Below, one piece after another: positions 48,058 to 57,540 of a stretch of DNA of 64,000 nt. This DNA is from Streptomyces pseudovenezuelae (GTDB taxonomy: Bacteria; Actinomycetota; Actinomycetes; Streptomycetales; Streptomycetaceae), in contig NZ_KQ948145.1 of NCBI RefSeq assembly GCF_001513955.1, positions 896,212 through 960,211 on the forward strand. The letters are read 5' to 3'. Within the stretch, counting starts at the first letter, position 1. Each line of letters starts with the position of its first letter. A program made the position numbers and the translations under genes. Under the pieces are notes generated by a model that was given only the letters and a program-made list of their open reading frames with translations, searched no databases and was not told the DNA's origin.

Positions 48058-49883
48058 CGCCCGACCTTCGACATCCGTGCCTCGGGGTATCCCTCGGCCT
48101 CGCTCTCCGAGGTGTACTTCAGGTCGTCGCCCACCCTGGCCAGACGGACGGTGTGGGCGGTGGGGTTGCAGCCGGCGTGGTTGTCCTCGGCGCCCACGGC
48201 CGTGGTGACCAGTTCCGTGTCCGTGACCTTCTTCAGGGTGAGCACGTCGGTGCAGACCGCGCCGATCGCGTCGGTCTGCCGGAGACGGCCCAACTCCTCG
48301 CCGACGCCCGCCTTCTTGACGGTGATCCGGAAGGTCCCCATCGGCAGGCTCCCGCCGAGACCCGTGCCCTGGCCCTCCCACGTGCCGAGATAGCGGGCGG
48401 GGACCTCGGCCGGTCCGGCCGGTCCGCTCGACGGCTCGCCCGACGCCTCGCCCGACAGCGACGGGGAGACCGGGGAGGACGCCGACGGCAGGGAGGCCGA
48501 CGGTACGGAGGAGGGGGCCGAGGAGTACGCGTCGTTGCCGGACGCGGAGCCGGCCGAGTCGTCCTGGTCCTTCCCCGGCAGCAGGTCGAACAGGAACACC
48601 GAGCCCACGGTCACCGCGGCCAGCGCTCCCGCGACCGCGAGGGCCACGGTGCAGCTCAGCCGACGTCCCCGTCCGCCGTCGCCGGGGACGGAGCCGGCGG
48701 CCACGGAGACGGAGAGCCGCCCGGGCCGCTTGTCGGCGGGCACGACCGTCTCACCCGGCACCGCGTCCCGGGGCTCGGGCACGGAGGGTCCGGAGAGCCC
48801 GGAGGGAGTACCGAGGGGCGTCGGTGGCGTGACCGGATACGCCGGGGGTCCGGCCGCGGCAGCCGGAGGCGCCCCCGGCGACACCGCCGGCATCACCGGC
48901 GGCGGTCCGAAGGCGCCGACCGCCCCCGCCGAACCCCCGCCCACGGAAGGACTGCTGAACCCCACCGGCCCCGAGGTCTGCTCCCCCACCGCCTCAAGAT
49001 TCAGCAGCTGTACGGCGCTCCGCCCCACCTGCTCGACCAGCGCCCCCGGCAGCCACCCCGCCGCCACCAGCCGCGCCGCGCCCTGCGGAGCCAGCCGCCG
49101 GGCCACCTCGCCCGGAGTCGGCCGTTCCGATGCCGACTTGACCAGGCATGCCTCCACGACGTCCCGCAACTCGCCGCTCAGCGGTCCGAGTTCGGGCTCC
49201 TCGTGGACGACCTTGTAGAGGAGGGAGGCCGAGGAGTCCCCCGGGAAGGGCGGTGCGCCGGTGGCCGCGTACGCCAGGACCGCGCCGAGCGAGAAGACGT
49301 CCGCCGCGCCCGACACCGTCCTGCTCAGGATCTGCTCGGGGGACATGTAGCCGGGCGAGCCGATCGAGACGCCGGTGGAGGTGAGGGACGCGGTGCCGTC
49401 GGTGGCGCGGGCGATGCCGAAGTCGATGAGGAGGGGACCGTCGACGGTGAGCAGGACGTTGGAGGGCTTCACGTCCCGGTGGACGAGCCCCAGTTCGTGC
49501 ACGGCGGTGAGGGCCTCGGCCAGGCCCGCGCCCAGGACCCGTACGGAATGCTCGGGCAGCGGGCCGCCGTCCGTGACCGCCGAGGTCAGGGAAGGGCCGG
49601 CCGCGTACCCGGTGGCGACCCAGGGCACGGCCGCCTCGGGGTCGGCGTCGAGGACCGGCGCGGTCCAGGCACCGCCCACTCTGCGCGCCGCGTCCACCTC
49701 GCGCCGGAAGCGGGCGCGGAACTCCTCGTCGAGCGCGAAGTGCGGGTGCACGATCTTGACCGCGACCGTGCGGCCGCCGGCACTGCGCCCGAGATAGACC
49801 CGGCCCATGCCACCGGAGCCCAGGCGGCCGAGCAGCCGGTAGGGGCCCACGGTGGTGGGCTCGTCGACTCCGAGCGGCTGCAT
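48054..49883 (-). CDS. Membrane Ser/Thr protein kinase with extracellular domain
   Basis: The 609-residue protein has a cytoplasmic Hanks-type kinase domain (about 13-265) with GSGGMG, the VAVKIV lysine, VHRDVKPSN and IDFGIAR. A long Pro/Gly/Ser-rich linker, a membrane segment (about 412-435), a Ser/Pro linker and an extracellular domain of about 110 residues (YLGTWEGQG...CTDVL...AGCNP) follow. No PASTA repeats are present; the outer domain, with two Cys, is a common Streptomyces sensor type of unknown ligand. ATG with GGGGGAGG upstream. It is translationally coupled to the A24 peptidase gene. Confidence 0.93.
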   Translation of the reverse strand: MQPLGVDEPTTVGPYRLLGRLGSGGMGRVYLGRSAGGRTVAVKIVHPHFALDEEFRARFRREVDAARRVGGAWTAPVLDADPEAAVPWVATGYAAGPSLTSAVTDGGPLPEHSVRVLGAGLAEALTAVHELGLVHRDVKPSNVLLTVDGPLLIDFGIARATDGTASLTSTGVSIGSPGYMSPEQILSRTVSGAADVFSLGAVLAYAATGAPPFPGDSSASLLYKVVHEEPELGPLSGELRDVVEACLVKSASERPTPGEVARRLAPQGAARLVAAGWLPGALVEQVGRSAVQLLNLEAVGEQTSGPVGFSSPSVGGGSAGAVGAFGPPPVMPAVSPGAPPAAAAGPPAYPVTPPTPLGTPSGLSGPSVPEPRDAVPGETVVPADKRPGRLSVSVAAGSVPGDGGRGRRLSCTVALAVAGALAAVTVGSVFLFDLLPGKDQDDSAGSASGNDAYSSAPSSVPSASLPSASSPVSPSLSGEASGEPSSGPAGPAEVPARYLGTWEGQGTGLGGSLPMGTFRITVKKAGVGEELGRLRQTDAIGAVCTDVLTLKKVTDTELVTTAVGAEDNHAGCNPTAHTVRLARVGDDLKYTSESEAEGYPEARMSKVGR

Positions 49884-49922
49884 GCTGCCTCCCCCGTAAG
49901 GCCCCAGAAGTTCAGATGCAGG

Positions 49923-50780
<858 letters not shown>

Positions 50781-50871
50781 CTAGACCCCTTGGGGTACGC
50801 TTCGGACTCCGGCCCCAGGGTCAACCGCTCCTCGATCTTCAAACATCCGAGTGACGTGATCTTGGCCTCTA

Positions 50872-50899
50872 TTGCTTTCGGCTGCCCGCGTGCTAGGCT
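50872..50899 (+). promoter_or_regulatory. Promoter of the cold-shock gene, with long leader
   Basis: TTGCTT (50872-50877) and TAGGCT (50894-50899) are 16 bp apart. Transcription from about 50906 gives a leader of about 150 nt before the cold-shock start. The leader has a GC-rich hairpin (GCCTGCGG...CCGCGGGC, about 50939-50963), as in temperature-responsive csp leaders. Confidence 0.5.
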
Positions 50900-51056
50900 C
50901 GCCGCAAGTTGCAGTTTGGTTTCCCTTGCAGTACAGAGCCTGCGGAGCATGTAACCGCGGGCTCTAGTCGTTTTCAGAAGAATGCAGTTGTGCGGCACTG
51001 TTTTCACACTTGCAGGTTCTGGAGCAGGGCAACCCTTTTGGGCCCAAGGAGGGCTT

Positions 51057-51260
51057 ATGGCTACCGGAACCGTGAAGTGGTTCAACGCCGAAAAGGGCTT
51101 TGGCTTCATCGCCCAGGAGGGCGGCGGCCCCGACGTCTTCGTCCACTACTCCGCGATCAACGCGAGCGGCTTCCGTTCGCTGGAGGAGAACCAGCAGGTC
51201 TCCTTCGACGTGACCCAGGGCCCCAAGGGCCCGCAGGCGGAGAACGTCACCCCCGTCTGA
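51057..51260 (+). CDS. Cold-shock protein (CspA family)
   Basis: This is a single cold-shock domain of 67 residues that binds single-stranded RNA and DNA. RNP1 (KGFGFI) and RNP2 (VFVHYSAI) are intact and the start [20 protein letters not shown] is canonical. AAGGAGGG lies before the ATG. Long 5' leader and own terminator, so it is probably monocistronic. Confidence 0.97.
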   Translation: MATGTVKWFNAEKGFGFIAQEGGGPDVFVHYSAINASGFRSLEENQQVSFDVTQGPKGPQAENVTPV

Positions 51261-51262
51261 GC

Positions 51263-51293
51263 GATCCCGTCTCATAGTGATCCCGTCTCATAG
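51263..51293 (+). repeat. Direct 15-bp repeat after the cold-shock gene
   Basis: GATCCCGTCTCATAG occurs twice (51263-51277 and 51279-51293), directly after the stop codon, separated by 1 nt. Confidence 0.75.
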
Positions 51294-51332
51294 GCGCTCC
51301 AGCCTCTGATCCGGACCTGAATGCAGTACCCA

Positions 51333-51365
51333 AGGAGCCCCGCGCCGCACGGCAGCGGGGCTCCT
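51333..51365. terminator. Bidirectional terminator after the cold-shock gene
   Basis: An 11-bp perfect stem (AGGAGCCCCGC / GCGGGGCTCCT) with an 11-nt loop lies between the convergent cold-shock and XRE genes; the + strand continues with a pyrimidine-rich GCCTTTCCC. Confidence 0.85.
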
Positions 51366-51384
51366 GCCTTTCCCGCACCCGTCC

Positions 51385-51936
51385 TCACATGTGCTGCATG
51401 ACGAGCACGAACGTCGTGCCGGGGGCGAGCGCCTCGTAGGAATGGGCCACATCTCCGCGATACGTCATGTAGTCGCCGGGATCCAGCTCGACCTCCTCCC
51501 CGGCCGGTCCGGCCTTCACCCTCCCCGTGCTCACGACCAGGTGTTCCACGGATCCCGGAATGTGCGGTTCCGATTCCCGTACCGCCCCCGGCTCGGCCCT
51601 CAGGTGGTAGATGTCCCGGCGCACACCGGGCGGACTGGCGGAGAGCAGGGTGGCCGCGTAATCGGCCCGCTCCGAGGCCACGGTCGGCCCCTCCCCCGCC
51701 CTGACCACCTGCACGGACGACACCGGCGGCTCCACCAGCGCACTGAACGGCACCCCGAGCGCGACCCCCAGCGCCCACAGCGTCTCCACGCTCGGGTTGC
51801 CGCTCGCGGCCTCCAGCTGGGACAGCGTGGACTTGGCGATTCCGGCACGCTTGGCCAGCTCGGAGAGCGAGAGACCGGCACGCGTGCGTTCGCGGCGGAG
51901 CGCGGCGGCGATCCAGTCCAGGGGGCGTTCGGGCAT
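51385..51936 (-). CDS. XRE-family regulator with C-terminal cupin domain
   Basis: The 183-residue protein has an N-terminal XRE helix-turn-helix (LSELAKRAGIAKSTLSQLEA, about 24-43) and a C-terminal cupin (about 105-180, with EHLVVSTGR and ELDPGDYMTY) that senses a small ligand. I use ATG 51936, with GGAGCG upstream, rather than the GTG start 42 nt earlier. It is divergent from azlCD with about 70 bp between, and most likely represses them. Confidence 0.9.
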   Translation of the reverse strand: MPERPLDWIAAALRRERTRAGLSLSELAKRAGIAKSTLSQLEAASGNPSVETLWALGVALGVPFSALVEPPVSSVQVVRAGEGPTVASERADYAATLLSASPPGVRRDIYHLRAEPGAVRESEPHIPGSVEHLVVSTGRVKAGPAGEEVELDPGDYMTYRGDVAHSYEALAPGTTFVLVMQHM

Positions 51937-51960
51937 AATGTTCGCTCCATCGGTACGATC

Positions 51961-51976
51961 GTTCGCCTTGACGAAC
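51961..51976. promoter_or_regulatory. Candidate operator between the XRE gene and azlC
   Basis: GTTCGCCTTGACGAAC has GTTCG/CGAAC arms with a 6-bp centre, and further GTTCG and CGAAC half-sites lie on both sides (51941, 52021). A site for the divergent XRE regulator is likely. Confidence 0.45.
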
Positions 51977-52004
51977 ACAACTCCTGCCGTCCACTGTAGT
52001 GAAC

Positions 52005-52673
52005 ATGCGTACGGCAGAGCGAACAGCCTTGGTCCGGGACAGTGCGCTCGTCTGGCTGGCGAGCGGGGTCGTGGGCGTCTCCTTCGGCGCGATCTCCGTC
52101 ACCGGCGGCCTGCCGGTGTGGGTACCGGTGGTGATGTCCCTGCTCGTGTACGCGGGCTCCGCCCAGTTCAGCGCGGTCGGCGTCCTGCTGGCCGGGGGCG
52201 GTCCGGTCGCCGCGGCGGCCACCGGCCTGCTGCTCAACACCCGGACCGCGGCCTTCAGTCTCGCCGTCGCCGACCTCCTCGGCCGGGGCCGGCTCGCCCG
52301 TCTCCTCGGCGCCCATCTGGTCACCGACGAGACGGTGGCCTTCGCGCTCGCCCAGCCGGATCCGGCCCGGCGCCGGGCGGCCTTCTGGATCTCCGGGCTC
52401 GGCCTGTTCGCCGTGTGGAACCTCGGCGTCCTGGCCGGGGCCCTCGCCGGGGGCGCGCTGGGCGACACCGCCACCTACGGCCTGGACGCGGCCTTCCCCG
52501 CCGTGCTCGTCGCGCTGGTGCTGCCCGCGCTGCGCGACTCCCCCGCGACCCGGCGGTCCGCGCTGCTCGGCGCCGCGCTGGCGCTGGCCGTGACACCGGC
52601 CGTCCCGGCGGGGGTGCCGGTGCTGGTGGCGCTGGCCGGGCTGGTCCTGCACGGCGACAGGAGGCCGGCGTGA
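52005..52673 (+). CDS. azlC: AzlC-family branched-chain amino acid exporter subunit
   Basis: The 222-residue membrane protein has the AzlC signature GVSFGAISVTGGLPVWVPVV and VYAGSAQFSAVGVLL near the N-terminus, with about six hydrophobic segments. With AzlD it exports branched-chain amino acids or analogues. No ribosome site precedes ATG 52005 or the GTG at 51999, so the message could be leaderless. Confidence 0.9.
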   Translation: MRTAERTALVRDSALVWLASGVVGVSFGAISVTGGLPVWVPVVMSLLVYAGSAQFSAVGVLLAGGGPVAAAATGLLLNTRTAAFSLAVADLLGRGRLARLLGAHLVTDETVAFALAQPDPARRRAAFWISGLGLFAVWNLGVLAGALAGGALGDTATYGLDAAFPAVLVALVLPALRDSPATRRSALLGAALALAVTPAVPAGVPVLVALAGLVLHGDRRPA

Positions 52674-52984
52674 ACGCGACGGTCGCCATGATCCTGGCGC
52701 TGGCGGTCGGGACGTACGCGTTGCGGCTGGTCGGGCCGGTGCTGCACGGGCGGGTGGAACTGCCGCCGCGTGTGCAGGAGTTGCTGAGCGCGGGTGCCGT
52801 GGTCCTCCTGGTGGCGCTGCTGGCGACGGGGGCGCTGACGGAGGGCGGCGGTTTCGCGGGGTGGGCACGGCCTGCCGGGGTCCTGGTGGGGGCCGTGCTG
52901 GCGTGGCGCAGGGCGCCGTTCGTGGTGGTGGTGCTGGGAGCGGCGGCCGTGACCGCCGTCCTGCGGGCGGCCGGAGTCGCGTGA
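52670..52984 (+). CDS. azlD: AzlD-family transporter subunit
   Basis: The 104-residue protein with about four membrane segments is the small partner of AzlC (start MNATVAMILALAVGTYALRL). The GTG start overlaps the azlC stop by 4 nt; GGAGG lies upstream. The pair completes a two-subunit exporter. Confidence 0.9.
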   Translation: MNATVAMILALAVGTYALRLVGPVLHGRVELPPRVQELLSAGAVVLLVALLATGALTEGGGFAGWARPAGVLVGAVLAWRRAPFVVVVLGAAAVTAVLRAAGVA

Positions 52985-53015
52985 GTGTCAGTGGGGGTCA
53001 CTAGGGTCCCCGGCC

Positions 53016-53654
53016 ATGACCACAGCCGACTTCGTGACCGCCACCCGCACCTTCTACGACGCCGTCGCCGAGGACTACGCCGAGCGCTTCACCGACGAGA
53101 TCGCCGGCAAGCCACTGGACCGGGCGGTGTTCGCCGCGTTCGCCGACCTCGTCGGCCAGGGCGAGCCCGTGGCCGATCTGGGCTGCGGACCCGGGCGGGT
53201 CACCGCCCACCTCGCCTCCCTCGGCCTGTCCGTCTTCGGCCTCGACCTCTCGGAGTCGATGCTGGCGATCGCGCGCCGGGAGAACCCGGGGCTGCGGTTC
53301 GAGCAGGGCTCGATGCTGGAGCTCGACCTGCCCGACGGCGCGCTCGCGGGCGTGGTGTCCTGGTACTCCTCCATCCACACCCCTGTGGACGAACTCCCCG
53401 CCCTCTTCGCCGAGTTCCGGCGGGTCCTGGCCCCCGGCGGCCATCTGCTCCTCGCCTTCCAGATCGGCGACGAGCCCCGCCGCCACGAGAACCCCTGGGG
53501 GCACCCGGTGACCCTGGACTTCCTGCGGCGGCAGCCGGAGCACATGGGTGAGCTGCTGACGGCGGCCGGATTCGCACCCGTGTCCCGGACGGTGCGCGAA
53601 CCCCACGCCAACGAGACGACCCGGCAGGCCGCCCTGATCGTCCGCCGCCCCTAG
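53016..53654 (+). CDS. Class I SAM-dependent methyltransferase
   Basis: The 212-residue enzyme has SAM motif I VADLGCGPGRVTAHLASLG (about 52-70), GLDLSESMLAIARR, and the post-motif VSWYSSIHTPVDELP. It is typical of small-molecule methyltransferases; the substrate is unknown. The ATG at 53016 begins MTTADFVTATRTFYDAVAED. Its stop overlaps the stop of the convergent flavoprotein gene within CTAG. Confidence 0.88.
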   Translation: MTTADFVTATRTFYDAVAEDYAERFTDEIAGKPLDRAVFAAFADLVGQGEPVADLGCGPGRVTAHLASLGLSVFGLDLSESMLAIARRENPGLRFEQGSMLELDLPDGALAGVVSWYSSIHTPVDELPALFAEFRRVLAPGGHLLLAFQIGDEPRRHENPWGHPVTLDFLRRQPEHMGELLTAAGFAPVSRTVREPHANETTRQAALIVRRP

Positions 53655-55381
53655 AGCACCCCGGCGAGATCCCGGGCCGCGACGTACCCGAAGGTCATCG
53701 CGGGGCCGATCGTCGAGCCCGCGCCCGCGTAACTGTGGCCCATGACGGCCGCGCTGGCGTTCCCGGCGGCGTACAGGCCGGGGACGACGGAGCCGTCGGG
53801 CCGCAGGACCCGGGCGCGGGCGTCGGTCACCAGGCCGCCCTTGGTGCCCAGGTCTCCCGGGACGAGCCGGAAGGCGTAGTACGGGGGGAGCCAGAGCGGG
53901 GCCAGGCAGGAGTTCGGGAGGACGGACGGGTCCGTGTAGTAGTGGTCGTAGGCGCTGTCACCACGCCCGAAGTCCGGGTCGTCACCCTTCAGGGCAAGGG
54001 AGTTGAAGCGGTCGACGGTGGTGCGCAGGGCGGCGGCCGGGACGCCGATGGACATGGCGAGGGCGTCGAAGGTCCAGGCCTTGTGGACGGCTCCGGAGCC
54101 GTACCAGTCGTCGGGAAGGACGAAAGTGGGCGCGATGTCCCTGAAGAGGTACCGGTTGCGGTAGTTCTGGTCGACGATCAGCCAGGCCGGGATGTCGGGG
54201 TCGGTCGGGTTGCGGTCGTACATGGTGTGGACGACGTCGCTGTAGGGGGCGGCCTCGTTGACGAACCGCCGGCCGGCCGCGTTGACGATGAGCCCGCCGG
54301 GCAGGGTGCGTTCGGCGAGGCAGAAGTACGGGTCGCCGGGGAGCGGGATGGCCGGACCCCACCAGGCGTCGTCCATCAGCGCGACATCGGCGCCCAGTCG
54401 CTGCCCGGCCCGGATGCCGTCCCCCGTGTTCTCCTTCGCGCCCACCGTCCACTCCGTGCCGATGGGCTGCCGCTGGTACTGGGCCCGCATCGCCGCGTTG
54501 TGCTCGAAGCCGCCCGAGCCGACGATCACGCCCCGGCGGGCCCGGTAGAGGCCGCCCGGGGTCACCGCTCCGGCGACGGTGCCGTTCTCGACGTAGAGCT
54601 CGGTGAGGGGGGTGTTGAGGTGGACCGGCACGCCCGCGTCCAGGAGCCCCTTGCGCAGCCCGGCGGCCAGCGACTGGCCCATGGTGAGCGGGGTCTGGCC
54701 GAGCAGGGCCGCCTTCGTGCCGCGCGCCAGGCACTCGGCGGCGACGGCGGCGCCCTTGACGCTCACGGCGGACAGCGCGAGCCACTTGTAGTCGGCGCTG
54801 AACACGACCAGTCCGGCGGGGACTTCGAGGTACGGCGGGTTCAGGCGGGCGAGTTCGGCGCCGAGCAGCTTGCCGTCGAACTGGGCGGGTTCGATGGAGC
54901 GGCCGTTGGGCAGCCCGCCCGGCAGCTCGGGGTAGTAGTCGCTGTACCCCTCCATCCAGCGGAACCGCAACGGGCTGTTGGCCAGGACGAAGGAGATCAT
55001 CGCGGGGCCGTGCGTGAGGAAGGCCCGCTGCCGGGCGACGGGGACGTCCGGTCCTACGACGGCGGCGAGGTAGGCGGCCGCCTTGGCCGGGGTGTCGGGG
55101 ACACCGGCGGCGAGGAGGACGGGGTTGTTGGGGATCCAGATCCCGGCCCCGGACCGGGCGGCGGACCCGCCGAAGGTGGGCGCCTTCTCCAGCACCACGG
55201 TGCTGAGCCCCTGCTTCGCGGCGGTCAGCGCGGCGGTCATACCGGCGGCGCCGGAACCGATGACGACGACGTCGTACGTGCCCAGAGGCGGTAAGTCGGC
55301 GGCGCTCGCGCCCTGCTGCACCCCGGCGGCGACGGCCGCCCCGGCACCGGCGGCCAGCAGGTGTCTTCGGGTCACGCTCAT
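53651..55381 (-). CDS. Tat-exported FAD oxidoreductase, 3-ketosteroid dehydrogenase-like
   Basis: The 576-residue protein begins with a twin-arginine signal (MSVTRRHLLAAGAGAAVAAG) and a likely cut after ASAAD. The mature enzyme has the FAD motif VIGSGAAGMTAALTAA, EKAPTFGGSAARSGAG, and the C-terminal YAGAGSTIGPAMTFGYVAAR that is typical of 3-ketosteroid-delta1-dehydrogenases and related flavoproteins. Most KstDs are cytoplasmic, so export with bound FAD is unusual. The substrate may be a steroid or another cyclic ketone. GGGGGA lies before the ATG. Confidence 0.85.
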   Translation of the reverse strand: MSVTRRHLLAAGAGAAVAAGVQQGASAADLPPLGTYDVVVIGSGAAGMTAALTAAKQGLSTVVLEKAPTFGGSAARSGAGIWIPNNPVLLAAGVPDTPAKAAAYLAAVVGPDVPVARQRAFLTHGPAMISFVLANSPLRFRWMEGYSDYYPELPGGLPNGRSIEPAQFDGKLLGAELARLNPPYLEVPAGLVVFSADYKWLALSAVSVKGAAVAAECLARGTKAALLGQTPLTMGQSLAAGLRKGLLDAGVPVHLNTPLTELYVENGTVAGAVTPGGLYRARRGVIVGSGGFEHNAAMRAQYQRQPIGTEWTVGAKENTGDGIRAGQRLGADVALMDDAWWGPAIPLPGDPYFCLAERTLPGGLIVNAAGRRFVNEAAPYSDVVHTMYDRNPTDPDIPAWLIVDQNYRNRYLFRDIAPTFVLPDDWYGSGAVHKAWTFDALAMSIGVPAAALRTTVDRFNSLALKGDDPDFGRGDSAYDHYYTDPSVLPNSCLAPLWLPPYYAFRLVPGDLGTKGGLVTDARARVLRPDGSVVPGLYAAGNASAAVMGHSYAGAGSTIGPAMTFGYVAARDLAGVL

Positions 55382-55493
55382 GGTCGGGTCCCCCCTGCGG
55401 TTGGTACGGACGAAGAGGTCCGGAACGTCGCGCGGGGGTCTTGAGAAGTCAAGAGGCGTGGAGAACGGCGAGGGTGTCCCGCCACAGCTCAGC

Positions 55494-55856
55494 TCAGAAC
55501 CCGGGAACGGGGAGGAGGCCCGGCCACCACGGCGGTACGCCGCTGGGGCATTCGTGCGTGGCGCCGCTCCAGAAGAGGGAGACGGCACACCAGCACACGG
55601 CGGCGAGCACCACCGTGAGAGCGAGGGCATGAAGGAGGGCCTGTCTCCCCAGGAGGACTCCCACCATCACCCAACTCAGGGTCAGGAGGCTCCAGAGGGA
55701 GGGGACGAAGAGAACGACGAGGAAAGTGCTGTTCGCCGCGCCGTTGACGCCGGCGTCGCAGGCACTCAGCGCTCTGCCGAGAAGCATGGCGGTGAGCACC
55801 GCGAGAGCAAGCCCCATCACCGTTCCGAAACATCCATGAAGCCGCCGCTCACGCAT
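55494..55856 (-). CDS. Small membrane protein of unknown function
   Basis: The 120-residue protein has three to four hydrophobic segments (about 10-30, 42-65 and 72-95) and several Cys (HGCFG, SACDAG, VCWCA, HECPSG). ATG 55856 has GGGGAG upstream; 55871 is an alternative. It stands alone after the Tat-exported flavoprotein. No family recognised. Confidence 0.6.
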   Translation of the reverse strand: MRERRLHGCFGTVMGLALAVLTAMLLGRALSACDAGVNGAANSTFLVVLFVPSLWSLLTLSWVMVGVLLGRQALLHALALTVVLAAVCWCAVSLFWSGATHECPSGVPPWWPGLLPVPGF

Positions 55857-55966
55857 ACATCTCCCCATCACTGTCGACTTTCCCCGTCCTTCCCCGCATT
55901 CCTCCGCTCACGCCGTGTCCAAAACCCCCGGACGAAGCGTGCCTGCGGAGTCGGTCGTCGGCGACA

Positions 55967-56383
55967 TCACCCGAGTCCCATCTCGGCCCACACCGTCTTG
56001 CCGACATCCCGCTCCATGACGCCCCAGGTGTCGGCGAGGAGGGTGACGAGGATCAGGCCGCGGCCGTTCTCTCCGTCGATGTCGTTGACGTACCGGAGTC
56101 GGCGATCGCCCCTCGGGTCGCTCACCTCGATACGGAGCGTGTTCTCCGGAAGCCGGAGGAGGCACAGCTCGAAGTCCCTTCCGGGTACGCGGCCATGGGT
56201 CACCGCGTTGGCGGCGAGCTCGGCGACGAGGTGCTGCGCGGTGTCGTTCACCTCGGTGTCGTGGGGATGGCCCCACTCCGCGAGCTGGGTGGCCGTGAGC
56301 CTGCGGGCCAGCCGGGCGCCTCTCGGGGTGGCGCTCAGACGCTGGGTCAGTTCGTCGGTGGGGGTGGAGATTTCGGCGTTCAC
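55967..56383 (-). CDS. RsbW-like ATP-binding protein (HATPase_c)
   Basis: The 138-residue protein has the GHKL ATPase features of anti-sigma kinases: HLVAELAANAVTHG (N-box) and GRGLILVTLLADTWG (G-box). Streptomyces has many such short proteins beside DUF397/XRE genes, of which only a few have known roles. GTG start at 56383. It is divergent from the XRE-DUF397-DinB operon by 118 bp, an arrangement seen at whiJ/abaA-like loci. Confidence 0.88.
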   Translation of the reverse strand: MNAEISTPTDELTQRLSATPRGARLARRLTATQLAEWGHPHDTEVNDTAQHLVAELAANAVTHGRVPGRDFELCLLRLPENTLRIEVSDPRGDRRLRYVNDIDGENGRGLILVTLLADTWGVMERDVGKTVWAEMGLG

Positions 56384-56500
56384 GTCACTGAGCGTGGCGG
56401 ACTGTCTCTACGCTGACCAGGTGCGACCCGGCGACGCCGGGTAGTTGTACGGATGCGGTGCGTTCGGTGTACGGGTTGTCGGGCGGGAGGGGTGGGGCCG

Positions 56501-57355
56501 GTGAGCGAGCGGAGGCCGCAGACGCCTGCGGAGGCGGACGGCACGACGGGGTTGTTCGTCGCGCTGGGCAAGATGGTGAGGCTGCTGCGGGAGCGGAAGG
56601 GGCTGACGCAGAAGGAGTTCGGGGAGCTGGTGGGATACGGCCCCGACGCGGTCTCGGCGATGGAGCGGGGCGTGCGGACGCTCCGGCCGGAGGTCCTGCT
56701 GAAGGCGGACGAACTCCTCGATGCCGGGGGGCTGTTGAAGGAGGTCGTCCCCGAGGTCGAGGAGGCGATGGCGAAGACTCGGACCCGGCATCCGGAGTGG
56801 TATCGCGACTACGCGGGGCTGGAGGCCGAGGCGGTCTCGCTCTACGACTACAGCACCATGGGCGTGCTGGGCCTGCTCCAGACGGAGGACTACGCACGGG
56901 CCGTGTTCACGCAACGGCACCCACCGCTCGACGAGGAGACCATCGAGAAGCGTGTCACCGACCGGCTCTCCCGCCAGCAGCTCTTCGAGAAGTGGCCGCC
57001 GCCGGAGTGCAGCTTCGTCCTCGAACAGGCCGTGCTGGAACGGCCGATCGGCGGCCCGTCGGTGCACGCGGGTCAGCTGCGCCGGCTGCTGGACCTCGGG
57101 CGGATGCGGAACGTCCAGCTGCAAGTGATGCCGACCGCTCGGGCCGAACACCCGAGCCTGGGCGGCTCCTTCACGCTGCTCATCCCCAAGGGAAGGGAGC
57201 AGGTCGCGTACATGGAGATCCAGGGATACCCACGCCTGATCACTGGCCGGGAAGAAGTCCGCGTCCTCGCCGCCCGCTATGGGATCATCCGAGCTCAGGC
57301 CCTCAACCCGCACGAGTCCCTGGACTTCATCGAGAAGATGCTGGAAGAGCGATGA
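56501..57355 (+). CDS. XRE regulator with DUF5753 (WhiJ/Scr1-type)
   Basis: The 284-residue protein has an XRE helix-turn-helix (about 22-80, KGLTQKEFGELVGYGPDAVS) and a C-terminal DUF5753 domain (about 100-280; MGVLGLLQTEDYARAVF, FVLEQAVLERPIGG, LQVMPTARAEHPSLGGSF). Such proteins pair with small DUF397 proteins; WhiJ is the studied example, where the pair controls differentiation. GTG 56501 has GGGAGGGG upstream. It overlaps the DUF397 gene by 4 nt. Confidence 0.92.
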   Translation: MSERRPQTPAEADGTTGLFVALGKMVRLLRERKGLTQKEFGELVGYGPDAVSAMERGVRTLRPEVLLKADELLDAGGLLKEVVPEVEEAMAKTRTRHPEWYRDYAGLEAEAVSLYDYSTMGVLGLLQTEDYARAVFTQRHPPLDEETIEKRVTDRLSRQQLFEKWPPPECSFVLEQAVLERPIGGPSVHAGQLRRLLDLGRMRNVQLQVMPTARAEHPSLGGSFTLLIPKGREQVAYMEIQGYPRLITGREEVRVLAARYGIIRAQALNPHESLDFIEKMLEER

Positions 57356-57540
57356 CCATAGAGAAGTTGACCTGGTTCAAGTCGAGCTACAGCGACGGCG
57401 AGGGCGGCCAGTGCCTGGAAGTCGCCGTCACCCCCGACACCATCCACCTCCGCGACTCCAAGCACCCCACCGCCCCTCACCTCACCCTCTCCCCCACGGC
57501 CTGGTCGGCCTTCGTCTCCCTTGCTGGCGTCCGGAAATGA
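57352..57540 (+). CDS. DUF397 protein, partner of the XRE-DUF5753 regulator
   Basis: The 62-residue protein shows the DUF397 pattern: WFKSSYSDGEGGQCLEVAV, IHLRDSK and a C-terminal WSAFV. It is thought to antagonise its regulator by direct contact. Starts and ends are both coupled by ATGA overlaps to the neighbouring genes. Confidence 0.93.
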   Translation: MTIEKLTWFKSSYSDGEGGQCLEVAVTPDTIHLRDSKHPTAPHLTLSPTAWSAFVSLAGVRK

